A stretch of 64,000 nucleotides of DNA from Corynebacterium hansenii (GTDB lineage Bacteria; Actinomycetota; Actinomycetes; Mycobacteriales; Mycobacteriaceae), in the NCBI RefSeq assembly GCF_030408795.1, contig NZ_CP047211.1, positions 2,108,001-2,172,000 of the forward strand. The letters are read 5' to 3'. Below the pieces are notes generated by a model. The model did not search any database and had not been told where the DNA came from. It was given only the letters and a program-made list of their open reading frames with translations. The position numbers were made by a program, and so were the translations under genes. Every line of letters starts with the position of its first letter. Positions within the stretch are counted from its first letter, which is position 1. Shown piece after piece: positions 19,280 through 27,942 of the stretch.

Positions 19280-22200
19280 CGCCGTGCTCCATTCATGTCG
19301 GTGCCGGTCACGTTCGCGGGGACCGGCGCGGACCCGGTGGCCGGGTCCGCGGTGATGAGGTCGATTGCATTGCGGCGGCGCGACCCGCCGCGCAGGCGGG
19401 CGGCGTCGAGCGGCGCCCCGGAAGGCTCGCCGCCCACGGGCTTTGCGACGGAGCGGACGGCGGGATCCGGTTCGGGCGCCCGCGCCGGTTCCGCCGCCGA
19501 TTCAGGTGCCGGTGCCGGTGCCGCCCCGGCCAGGAACGCGGCGAGTTCCGCGATGCTCGGGTGCGCGAAGACGTCGAGAAGCGTCAGTTCATGGCCCGCG
19601 GCGACGAGATGGTTGCGCAGCCGGACGAGGTCCGCCGACGCCGCGCCGACGTCGAAGAAGCCGCGGGACCGATCGGCCGCGCCGATGGCGGTGCCGAGGA
19701 TGCCGCCGAGCCCCTCCGCGATGACGCGCTCGATCCGCACCGCACCGCCGGCACCGCCCCCGAGAGGTTCCGCGGGCGCGGGGTCCGGTGCCGCCGCGCC
19801 CGCGGTCGGCGGCGCGACGCGGGAGGTTCCCGTGAATGCCGGCGTCTCGAAATTGCCGCGGGAAACGTCCACCGGCCGCAGCACGGAAGCTCCATCCGGG
19901 AGGAACGACGAGGGCCGGACCAGGGCGTCGGAAAGCCGCAGCGCCCCATCGGCGATGGCCCCCAGCGCGGCGGCCATGCCCTCGGCGATGGCGTCGCCGG
20001 CACCCGCCTGGAGCGCATCGGCGGCATGATCGACGATGATGGCCAACCCGCCGTCGCGCCGGAACACCTGCACGTCGACGAGCACCTGCGGGGTGGACGA
20101 GATCGCGTCGACCGTGCGGCCGAAAGCGCCCAGCACCTCGGACTGGTCTCCCCCGGAACCGAGCCCCGAGGAGTAGACGATGGGCGGCACCGGGCCATCC
20201 ACCGGGCCCCCGCCCGCCCCGGCGCCGCGCTCGGCGGCGGTTGCCGGATCGGCGGCGCCCGCGTGCGCCCGGTCCGCGGCGTCGACGAGGATCCCGGTGA
20301 GGTCCCGCGCCCGGGCGGCCATCGGGCCATCCAGCGCGGGCAGGACGACGGTCGACGTGTACTCGCCGATGACCCGCTCGTGTCCGCGGGGCCGCGACAG
20401 CACCGTGGCGACGATGGGTTGGGCGGGGGAACCGGTCACCGCGCCCGCGACGGCGGAAACCGCCGCGGCGATCAGGCCGTCGAGCGTCGCGGATGCTTCG
20501 CGGGCGCGAGCGGCCAGCGCGTCGGCGGCCGCGGAATCGACGAACGCACGCGAGCGGGCGAAGCGCCCGGACGTCGGCGCGGCCGCGGGCAACAGCACGG
20601 GCGCCGGCCCGGCGGATCCCCCGACGGATCGCTCCGAGGCACCGCCGATGGCGCGGGTGCCGCGCACGGGCGCCGACGCCAGTGCCCGCGCATGCCCGAG
20701 GAAGGACGCCGCCGGCGGATCGAGGCGCTCGCCGCGGTAGGCCCGCAGCAGATCCTCCGCGAGGACGCGGGCCCCGATCACGTCGCAGAAGAGCATGTCG
20801 ATGGACATGTGCAGGCGCCAACCGTCGTCGAGCCGACTGGCGGCGAGCCGGAGCCACGGCTCGCCGAAGGGCTCGGCCACGCCGCGGCGGCCTTCCGCGC
20901 GCACCGCGGCGAGGTCGCGCTCCGGATCCGCGCTGCCGCGGAAATCGCGGTACGCCACGTGCGGGCGACACGCCGGATCGATGATCTGCGATCCGTCGGC
21001 GCGGACGGTCAGCGACAGCGCCGGATGGGCGGCGACCACCTCATCGAGGGCGGCCCGCAGCGCCGCGACGTCGAGCGATTCCATCGCGACCTCGGTGTAG
21101 TAGTGCGGGGTCACGGGGTCGACGAGCCACTCGTCCGCGCGACCGACCAGGTATCCCAGCTGCAGCGGCGTCAGCGGGGCCGGGCGGAGGTCCGGCTCGG
21201 GGACGGCCGGCGCGACGATCCCGGCCGACAGCTCCACGGTGCACAGGGTCTCCCCCGTCCCGGGCTCGGCGATCACGTCCACGCCGTCGGCGACGCTCGC
21301 GCGCACGGACCGCAGCCAGTGGCCGACCCTGAGGAACTGCTCCTCCAGATGCTCCCCCGTTCGCGGGAACTCGGCGCGGAAGCGCCCCCCGGCGGCCACG
21401 CCCGCGGCGAGGAGATCCCCTTCCGGCGGCTGCTCGGCGACGACCCCGCCGCCGGACTCTTCCGTCTCCCCGACGTTGCGCCGCTCGGCGGCGGGGGCCG
21501 GGACCGCCGGCTGCTCGTCCACGAGCCCGGCGGCCTCGAGCGTCCGCCGCCACGGGCGCGACAGCAGTTGCGCCAGCGGGGGCCGCTGCCCGGTGCGGTC
21601 CTCGATGACGTTGGCCATGCGCACCAGTTCGAGGGAACCGATGCCCAACTGGGTGGGGGTCAGATCCCCGTGATCGTCGGCGGCGGGTGCGGGCTCGGCG
21701 GCGGCAGCGGGGACCGGAGCGGAGGGGAGGATATCGGCCGGGGTTCCGGCCGGGGTTCCGGCGACGGCGGGTGCAGGCCCAGCCGGCGCGGGCGGAGCGG
21801 TCGGAGCGGCCGGAATGTCCGGCGCAGCGGGAGCGGCCGGTGCAGCCGGAGCGGCGGCCCCCTTCTCCCACGGATTCGGCAGCGCCTTGTGGTCGATCTT
21901 CCCGTTGGCGGTCACCGGCAGCCGGTCGTGGACCATGAACCGGGAGGGGATCATGTACGTCGGCAGCAGCCGCCCGAGTTCCGCCCGCAGCGCGCCGTCG
22001 TCGATGTTCTCCGGATCGGCCGGCACCACGTGGGAGATCAGGCGCTTGCGGCCCGAGGCGTCCTCGGGAGCGGCGGAAACGGCGGCGCGCACCGACGCGC
22101 ACCGGGACAGCGCGGCATCCACCTCGCCGAGTTCGATGCGGAAACCGTTGATCTTCACCTGCCGGTCAACCCGGCCCAGGAAACGGATCTCCCCGTTCGG

Positions 22201-25038
22201 GAGCCACTCGCCCATGTCACCGGTGTCGTAGAGCCGCTCGCCCGTGCGCGGATGCACGCGGAAGCGCTCGGCCGTGCGCCCGGGGTCGCCGATGTACCCG
22301 CGGGCCACCCCGGCACCGCCGATGTGCAGATGGCCGGGGACGCCGATCGGGGCGGGATCGCCGTCGTCATCGAGGATCCGGAACCACTGGCCGCCCAGCG
22401 CGGCGCCGTACGGGATCGACGGCTGGAACTCGTCGCCCGGCGCCACGGGGTGGTGGATGGACCAGATCGACGCCTCCGTCGCCCCGCCCAGGCTGTAAAC
22501 CCGCGCGTTCGGCGCGAGCTCCCACAGGCGCCGGGCCAGCGTGACGGGAATCCAGTCGCCGGACAACATGACCAGGCGGAGGTGCCGCAGGGCTTCCTTC
22601 GCCGGCTCGGGATCGATCTCCGCGTATTCCACCAGCATTTCGAGCAGCGGCGGCGCCGAGTTCCACACGCTGACCCGGTGCCGCGAACACAGTTCGAGCC
22701 AGTGCGACGGATCCCGGAGCTTCTCTCCGTCGGGCAGCAGCAGCGCGCCGCCGGCCCCCAGGACGCCGAAGATGTCCCACACGGACAGGTCGAAGCTCAA
22801 CGCCGACAACCCGAGCACGACGTCGGAATCGGCGAGCCCGAAGCGCACGTTGACGTCGTCGATGGTGGTGCGGGCCTGGTCATGCTCGATGGCGACGCCC
22901 TTCGGTTCGCCGGTGGAACCGGACGTGAAGATCACGTACGCGAGATCCTCCGGGCCGGGTTCGATTCGGTCGGCCGCATCATCCGGCGCGGAGCCGCCCG
23001 CGCCACCGGGCTTCTCCGTGCCAACGTCCCCCGAGCCGAGGTTCTCCGTGCCGAGGTCGATGCGCGCGACGCCTTCCGCGAGCTCGACCCCGTCGTCGGC
23101 GATGCACAGTTTCGCGCCGGACCTCGCCGCGACGGCGGCGACGCGGCGGGAGGGCCACGAGGGATCGACGGGGATGTAGGCCAGGCCGGCCCGGACGATG
23201 CCGGTCACGGCGGCGATTTGATCCCTCGACTTGCCCATCTGGACCAGCACCGGGGCACCCGTCCGGTATTCGCCGATGTCCCGGGCGGCGGCGGACACCG
23301 CGGCGGCGACGGCGTCGGCGCACAGGTCCAGTTCCGCCCTGCTCCACGTGCCCTCGGCGTCGATGACGGCCGTGGCCTCCGGCGCCGCACCGGCGCGCTC
23401 GCGGAGCAGGGCGTCGATGGCGGGATCCCCGGCCGTGGCCGACCGGGGGCGCTGCACCTCATCGGGGTGGCGGAACCACGGATCGGTCGCGAGGGCGGCG
23501 TCGTCCCAGGCGGCGGCGTCGGCCAGCGCCCGGATGGCGGCGACGGCCACGCCCAGCGCCGTGTCGCCGAATCCCTCCGGCAACGCCGCGTCCACGCAGT
23601 CCCAGGCCAGCACCAGGTCGCCGTCGCGTTCCCAATGCAGCAGATCGGCGAGCACCTGCGGGGTCTGGCTGACGCCCCAGCGGGGAATCCCGGGCCAGTG
23701 GGCGGGACCGCCGCCGTGGCCGATGGCGGAGGTGAACACCACGGGGAACTCGGGCAGGGCCGCCGCGTCGTCCGCGGGAGCCCCTTCCCCGGACGCCGCG
23801 GCCGCGCGCATCCTCATGATGTCCGCGGACGTGACCGTGGCGTGCTCCAGCGCATCCCACAATTCCCGGGTCGCGGCGGCCGCCCGCGGCCCCATGGCAC
23901 CGCCCGGTTCGCCCGCGTCCACGACGCCTGTGCGGGTGTAGTCGCCCACCGGGGCGTCGCCGGTGCCGTCGGGAGAGAAGAACGTGGCCCCCAGGCTGAA
24001 CCGTTCCCGCGTTCCCGCGCAGCGCAACGCATGCGTCGCCACCGCCAACAGAGCGCCCGACGGGCTGGCGCCGTGCGCCCGCGCGTTGTCGCGGAACTTG
24101 GCCCACTCCGGCGCGGGGATGGTCGCTTCATGGCGGTGGAACCGCGGCGGCCGCGCGGCATCGGCATCGACTTGCTCGTCAGTCAACGGCCCCGGGTGCA
24201 GCTGCGGAGCCTTCTTCTCCCAGTGCGCGAGATCGGCGGGGGCCGGCGCCCCGGGCAGGCCGTTGACGATTTCCGGGAACGTGGTCGTCTCCTCGCCCAG
24301 ATCGGCGCCCTCGAGGGCCCTGCCCCAGTCGTCGAGCACCCTGACGATGCCCGGGAAATCGATGAGCACCACCTCGAATCCCACATGCACGCGCACCGTC
24401 CGATCATCGATGACGCCCACTTCGACATCGTGGACCGGCCATTGCGCGAGATCGGGCACACGCCGGGCGAGGCGCTCCCGGATCGCCTCCGTCGGCTCAT
24501 CGCTCACCGCGATGCGGTGCACCCCGCGCTCCTCCGGAAGACGCTGGAGCCCGTCGCGGCCCACGATGGCGCGGAGCATCCCGTGGCGGTCGACCACGCG
24601 GTTCCACGCCTCTTCCAGATGCCCGACGAAGGCGGTGCGGTCACCGTCGTGAAGCAGATCGAACTCCAGGTAGAAGCGGGTCGAAATCCCGCCGAGGGGG
24701 TAGTCCCCGTGGCGGCCGACCCAGTACGTGGCCTGAACCGGGGTCAGCGGCGACGAGTCCCGGTCCACGGGGCCCGGCGCGACCTCCGCACGCACCGGCG
24801 ATTCCGGTGACGGCGCGGCGCCGCCGACGGTGCGCGAAACGGTGTCGGCCAGCTCGGCGGCGGGCGCGTCCCGGAGGAATTCCGACAACGGGACGTCGAC
24901 GTCAAACTGATTGGCGATTTCCCGCTGCACCCGCACCGCACCGAAGGAATCCAACCCCTGGTCGATCAACGACTTCCCCGGATCGAAATCCCCCAGCACC
25001 CCCGCGAGCAGTTCCTGCAGCTTCTTGGATTCGATCAC
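19276..25038 (-). CDS. NRPS, HMWP2-like: ArCP-Cy-A-PCP-Cy-PCP
   Basis: A 1920-residue synthetase. Domain order: N-terminal carrier with GLDSFGAV (Ser31), placed like the aryl carrier of HMWP2; Cy1 from about 97 (PLTPVQATYWVGR, Asp227 in LIDFPG); adenylation domain 535-1055 (YVIFTSGSTGEPKG, LYDTGD, NGKIDHK); PCP1 (LGIGSLEL, Ser1135) after a Pro/Ala linker; Cy2 from about 1287 (APLTPLQLGYLVGR, Asp1419); PCP2 (FFDVGAASADL, Ser1801). My hand alignment of the binding-pocket residues reads D-L-W-N-M-S-L-I-W-K, close to the cysteine code DLYNLSLIWK. It should therefore activate cysteine and form thiazolines. This is the first gene of the operon; unlike HMWP2 there is no embedded methyltransferase. 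Confidence 0.93.
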   Translation of the reverse strand: MIESKKLQELLAGVLGDFDPGKSLIDQGLDSFGAVRVQREIANQFDVDVPLSEFLRDAPAAELADTVSRTVGGAAPSPESPVRAEVAPGPVDRDSSPLTPVQATYWVGRHGDYPLGGISTRFYLEFDLLHDGDRTAFVGHLEEAWNRVVDRHGMLRAIVGRDGLQRLPEERGVHRIAVSDEPTEAIRERLARRVPDLAQWPVHDVEVGVIDDRTVRVHVGFEVVLIDFPGIVRVLDDWGRALEGADLGEETTTFPEIVNGLPGAPAPADLAHWEKKAPQLHPGPLTDEQVDADAARPPRFHRHEATIPAPEWAKFRDNARAHGASPSGALLAVATHALRCAGTRERFSLGATFFSPDGTGDAPVGDYTRTGVVDAGEPGGAMGPRAAAATRELWDALEHATVTSADIMRMRAAAASGEGAPADDAAALPEFPVVFTSAIGHGGGPAHWPGIPRWGVSQTPQVLADLLHWERDGDLVLAWDCVDAALPEGFGDTALGVAVAAIRALADAAAWDDAALATDPWFRHPDEVQRPRSATAGDPAIDALLRERAGAAPEATAVIDAEGTWSRAELDLCADAVAAAVSAAARDIGEYRTGAPVLVQMGKSRDQIAAVTGIVRAGLAYIPVDPSWPSRRVAAVAARSGAKLCIADDGVELAEGVARIDLGTENLGSGDVGTEKPGGAGGSAPDDAADRIEPGPEDLAYVIFTSGSTGEPKGVAIEHDQARTTIDDVNVRFGLADSDVVLGLSALSFDLSVWDIFGVLGAGGALLLPDGEKLRDPSHWLELCSRHRVSVWNSAPPLLEMLVEYAEIDPEPAKEALRHLRLVMLSGDWIPVTLARRLWELAPNARVYSLGGATEASIWSIHHPVAPGDEFQPSIPYGAALGGQWFRILDDDGDPAPIGVPGHLHIGGAGVARGYIGDPGRTAERFRVHPRTGERLYDTGDMGEWLPNGEIRFLGRVDRQVKINGFRIELGEVDAALSRCASVRAAVSAAPEDASGRKRLISHVVPADPENIDDGALRAELGRLLPTYMIPSRFMVHDRLPVTANGKIDHKALPNPWEKGAAAPAAPAAPAAPDIPAAPTAPPAPAGPAPAVAGTPAGTPADILPSAPVPAAAAEPAPAADDHGDLTPTQLGIGSLELVRMANVIEDRTGQRPPLAQLLSRPWRRTLEAAGLVDEQPAVPAPAAERRNVGETEESGGGVVAEQPPEGDLLAAGVAAGGRFRAEFPRTGEHLEEQFLRVGHWLRSVRASVADGVDVIAEPGTGETLCTVELSAGIVAPAVPEPDLRPAPLTPLQLGYLVGRADEWLVDPVTPHYYTEVAMESLDVAALRAALDEVVAAHPALSLTVRADGSQIIDPACRPHVAYRDFRGSADPERDLAAVRAEGRRGVAEPFGEPWLRLAASRLDDGWRLHMSIDMLFCDVIGARVLAEDLLRAYRGERLDPPAASFLGHARALASAPVRGTRAIGGASERSVGGSAGPAPVLLPAAAPTSGRFARSRAFVDSAAADALAARAREASATLDGLIAAAVSAVAGAVTGSPAQPIVATVLSRPRGHERVIGEYTSTVVLPALDGPMAARARDLTGILVDAADRAHAGAADPATAAERGAGAGGGPVDGPVPPIVYSSGLGSGGDQSEVLGAFGRTVDAISSTPQVLVDVQVFRRDGGLAIIVDHAADALQAGAGDAIAEGMAAALGAIADGALRLSDALVRPSSFLPDGASVLRPVDVSRGNFETPAFTGTSRVAPPTAGAAAPDPAPAEPLGGGAGGAVRIERVIAEGLGGILGTAIGAADRSRGFFDVGAASADLVRLRNHLVAAGHELTLLDVFAHPSIAELAAFLAGAAPAPAPESAAEPARAPEPDPAVRSVAKPVGGEPSGAPLDAARLRGGSRRRNAIDLITADPATGSAPVPANVTGTDMNGARR

Positions 25039-25341
25039 CGGTCTCCTTCTGCACCATCCAAGGTGACATGTATTCTAATTGCCAATGGTTTCCAATAGGC
25101 GCCAAATGTGGGACACGCTACATCACGCGGGCTTCGCCCACCATTTCCTGTGTCACACCTCACACATTTCCATTCACGCAGTTAGATGCGCATTTTCTTT
25201 GATTTGCAACGATGCCCGACGCACCCTCCGGAGCGAATGCTAAAGGTTAGGCTTGCCTACAGATAGGCATCATCGGGACTATACGATAAGTTGATTTCCA
25301 CGTGGTGTGAAACGCACCGCCATCGACTCCGAGGAGCTACC
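25039..25341. promoter_or_regulatory. AT-rich divergent promoter region of the siderophore locus
   Basis: This 303-base gap separates the minus-strand synthetase operon from the plus-strand flavoprotein and is clearly poorer in GC than its surroundings. It holds the DtxR-type box at 25242-25260. A candidate -10 hexamer for the synthetase direction, TAGAAT, lies on the minus strand around 25073-25078. For the plus direction TATACG at 25280-25285 is possible. A GAGGAG ribosome site at 25331-25336 serves the TTG start at 25342. Promoter hexamers are guesses by eye. Confidence 0.6.
25242..25260 (+). promoter_or_regulatory. DtxR-type iron box
   Basis: The 19-mer AAAGGTTAGGCTTGCCTAC matches the DtxR/IdeR consensus TWAGGTWAGSCTWACCTWA at 16 of 19 positions (mismatches at 1, 14 and 19). 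It lies 82 bases upstream of the flavoprotein start and about 204 bases upstream of the NRPS start. With Fe2+ bound, DtxR would repress from here, so the locus should be induced by iron limitation. Which of the two divergent promoters it controls is not decided by sequence. Confidence 0.75.
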
Positions 25342-26328
25342 TTGACCGGCAGACAATCACCCCCGAATCCGGGCCCGGAAACATGCGACGTCGCCATCGT
25401 CGGAGGCGGGGCCGCGGGCCTGGAGTCCGCGCTCGTCCTGGGCCGCCAGGGCCGATCCGTCATCGTGTTCGACTCCGGCGATTACCGGAACGCGCGGTCC
25501 ACCGGGGCCCACATGCTCATCGGGATCGAGGGCACGCCGCCGGCCGACATCCGCGCGCGGGCGCGCGACGAGCTCGCCGCACTGGACACGGTCCGCTACC
25601 GCCGCACCGCCGTCACGGACGGGCGGGCGGATGCGGAACGCGACGGGGTCGAGCTGGCCTGCGACGACGGCACGGCAATCTTCGCCCGCCGCGTCATCGT
25701 CGGATCCGGGCTTCGCGACGTCATCGACGGACTGCCCGGCCTGTCGGAATCGCACGGCCGATATTCGTTCCACTGCCCGTACTGCCACGGCCACGAAGCA
25801 CGGGGCAAGGACATCGTCGTCGTCTCCGTCCCCGGGACGCCGCCGATGAAAGCCGCGTATCAGGCCCTTTACCTCCGCGACCGCATCTCGGACCGCGTGC
25901 GGCTGCTCGCGGAACGCTCCTCGATCCCCGAGGTTCTGCTGGCCGCCCTGCCCGAAACGGGCGTAGAGCTCATCGACGGCGCCGCCACCGGAATCTCCGG
26001 CGAGCCGGGGACGGTCGAGGTGACGTCGACCTCGACGGGACCGCTCCAGTGCGAGGTCGTCTTCGCCGTGCCGCCGACCGTCGCGGGCGGAGACCTCGGC
26101 GAACGGCTCGGCGCGGAGATGAACGGCGGCTGCATCGTCGTCGACGACCACGGCAGGTCTTCGGTCCCGCAGGTGTTCGCCGCCGGCGACTGCGCCGTGC
26201 GCCGCGGCGAACCGGAACCGCTGACCTTCGTCGCCCAGGCGATCGGCGAAGGACAGAAGGTCGCGGTGTGGGCGGATCAGGACCTGTTCATGTCCGATCC
26301 CCGCATCCCCGTCCCGACGGCCCAGTAG
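25342..26328 (+). CDS. thioredoxin-reductase-like flavoprotein with CPYC disulfide
   Basis: A 328-residue FAD protein. The N-terminal FAD motif VAIVGGGAAGLESALVLGRQG and the second FAD motif VPQVFAAGDCA are clear, and CPYCHG places a redox pair at Cys145 and Cys148. After the disulfide, where thioredoxin reductase has the NADPH-binding GxGxxA, this protein reads IVVVSVPGTPPMKAA, which lacks the glycine pattern. This resembles the TrxB-like dithiol oxidases (GliT, HlmI; CxxCHG) more than a reductase, though other class-II flavoproteins look similar. TTG 25342 is chosen because GAGGAG lies five bases upstream. It faces the synthetases across the iron box. Confidence 0.72.
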   Translation: MTGRQSPPNPGPETCDVAIVGGGAAGLESALVLGRQGRSVIVFDSGDYRNARSTGAHMLIGIEGTPPADIRARARDELAALDTVRYRRTAVTDGRADAERDGVELACDDGTAIFARRVIVGSGLRDVIDGLPGLSESHGRYSFHCPYCHGHEARGKDIVVVSVPGTPPMKAAYQALYLRDRISDRVRLLAERSSIPEVLLAALPETGVELIDGAATGISGEPGTVEVTSTSTGPLQCEVVFAVPPTVAGGDLGERLGAEMNGGCIVVDDHGRSSVPQVFAAGDCAVRRGEPEPLTFVAQAIGEGQKVAVWADQDLFMSDPRIPVPTAQ

Positions 26329-26340
26329 CCCCGTGGCCCC

Positions 26341-26382
26341 GGCCACCGACCACCGGCCACCGGCCACCGGCCACCGACCACC
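26341..26382. repeat. short tandem repeat of a 7-base unit
   Basis: Six tandem copies of GGCCACC or GACCACC fill the gap between the flavoprotein and the solute-binding protein genes. The array is too short and too simple to be a CRISPR; it looks like slippage-prone filler. A 105-base gap with this array separates the two genes, so they may still be one transcript. Confidence 0.7.
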
Positions 26383-26433
26383 CGGACCACCCGGGCTCCC
26401 GAACCACAAACGAATCACAGAGAAGAGAACCAC

Positions 26434-27942
26434 ATGCAACGCCGTACCTTCCTCCGCATCCTGGCCACCGCCGCAGCCGCCGCGACCGCCGGCCCCGTCC
26501 TCGCGGCCTGCTCGTCCGACCCCTCCGACGGCGGCAACGGCAAGGAGCCCGGAAAGAAGCTGGACACCCTCCGCATCGCCGCCATCGGCGCCCCCGGCGA
26601 GGGCCTGAGCCCCGCCGAGGCGATGTCGACCGCCACCTGGGCGGTGCTGTACGCGGTCTACGAATCGCTGGTCATCGCCGGCGACGACGGCGCGCTGTTC
26701 CAGCTCGCGGCGAAAGCCGAGCCGAACGACGACGCCACGGTCTGGACGGTGTCCCTGCGCGACGGCGCGAAGTTCTCCGACGGCTCCCCCGTGACCGCCG
26801 AAGACGTGCTGGCGTCGTTCCGCGAGACGGCCAAGGATCCGATGAAGGGCATGACCCTCGCCGACATCGACCTCGGGGCGTCCTCCGCGAAGGACGACTC
26901 CACCGTCGAGTTCACGCTGTCCCGGCCGCGGGCCGATTTCGTCGGGGCCGTCCTGGGCCTGTCCAGCCTGGTGTTCAAGGGCGGCGACCCGTCCAACGGC
27001 ATCGGTTCGGGCCCCTACGTGGTGGACTCCGGCGACTCGGGCCAGGGGTGGAAGCTCACCGCCAACCCGGAGTACCCGGCCGAAAAGCGCATCTCCGACA
27101 ACCTCGAGGTGCAGGTCATCGCCGACGCCGACGCACGGAGCAGGGCGGTCGATTCCGGCGCCGTCGATCTGGCCGTCGATCTCCCGGCCACGGCCCGGCG
27201 CAGCCTGCGGACCGCCGAGGCGTGGGTCCCGGGCACCGCCGACTCGAAGGGGCTCATGTTCATCCTCAACACGACCGTCGCCCCGTTTGACGATCCCGAC
27301 GTCCGCCGCGCGGCCAAGATCGCGCTCGATCGCCGGGCGCTGGTGGACCAGGCGCTCGACGGCGCCGGCGAGCCGGGCGCGGACATCCCGGGCCTGGGCT
27401 TCCCGGGCTACCCGGAGAAAATCAAAGCCCCCAAGCGGGATATCGAGGAGGCCCGCCGCATCTTCGAGAAGAAGGGCGTCAAGGAGTTCACCATCGTCAC
27501 CGCGGACTTCTCCCCGGGCATGAACGACGGCGCCGAGCTGGCCGCGCGCCAGTTCGAGGAGGCCGGCGTGAAGGTCACCGTCGACAAGCGGGACCCGACC
27601 ACCTACTTCGCCGACATGGGCGCGCTGAAGAAGCTGCCCGTGTTCGCCTCGTACTTCGTCAACCGCCCCCTGGAATCCGGCCTGTCGTTCCTGACCGGCT
27701 CGAAGGCGATGTTCAACCTGTCCGGCTTCGGCTCGAACCCCGAGTGGGATGGGAAGCTCGCCGCGGCGCAGGCCGAAACCGACGACGGCCGCCGCGCCGG
27801 CATGATCGCCGACCTCGCCGAAGAGATGCACGAGGACGGCGGCGAGTTGCTGTGGGGTTACGCCAACGCCGTCCACGGCCGGGCCGAAGGAGTGCCGGAC
27901 ATGCCCGTGTCCTTGTCGGTTCCGCTGCCGGAGAAGAAGTGA
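26434..27942 (+). CDS. ABC transporter substrate-binding lipoprotein (SBP_bac_5 family)
   Basis: A 502-residue extracytoplasmic binding protein. The N-terminus MQRRTFLRIL carries a twin-arginine-like pair, and VLAAC gives the lipidated Cys26, so it is exported and anchored outside the membrane. The family core is seen in AVYESLVIAGDDG, WTVSLRDGAKFSDGSPVTAEDV and VRRAAKIALDRRALV, typical of the oligopeptide/dipeptide/nickel cluster. It heads an overlapping operon with two permeases and a fused ATPase. The ligand is unknown; position next to a siderophore locus with an iron box allows a metallophore, while the family usually binds peptides. Confidence 0.88.
   Translation: MQRRTFLRILATAAAAATAGPVLAACSSDPSDGGNGKEPGKKLDTLRIAAIGAPGEGLSPAEAMSTATWAVLYAVYESLVIAGDDGALFQLAAKAEPNDDATVWTVSLRDGAKFSDGSPVTAEDVLASFRETAKDPMKGMTLADIDLGASSAKDDSTVEFTLSRPRADFVGAVLGLSSLVFKGGDPSNGIGSGPYVVDSGDSGQGWKLTANPEYPAEKRISDNLEVQVIADADARSRAVDSGAVDLAVDLPATARRSLRTAEAWVPGTADSKGLMFILNTTVAPFDDPDVRRAAKIALDRRALVDQALDGAGEPGADIPGLGFPGYPEKIKAPKRDIEEARRIFEKKGVKEFTIVTADFSPGMNDGAELAARQFEEAGVKVTVDKRDPTTYFADMGALKKLPVFASYFVNRPLESGLSFLTGSKAMFNLSGFGSNPEWDGKLAAAQAETDDGRRAGMIADLAEEMHEDGGELLWGYANAVHGRAEGVPDMPVSLSVPLPEKK

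Noticed and set aside
19165..24810. Open plus-strand frame of about 1,880 codons antisense to the HMWP2-like gene
   Set aside because: Same compositional artefact; the opposite strand has every NRPS motif in order.
19276..25038. Methyltransferase domain inside the adenylation domain, as in HMWP2
   Set aside because: The A domain runs continuously from the A3 to the A10 motif (NGKIDHK) without the several-hundred-residue insertion or a SAM motif.
26341..26382. CRISPR-like array
   Set aside because: The unit is only seven bases with no spacers.
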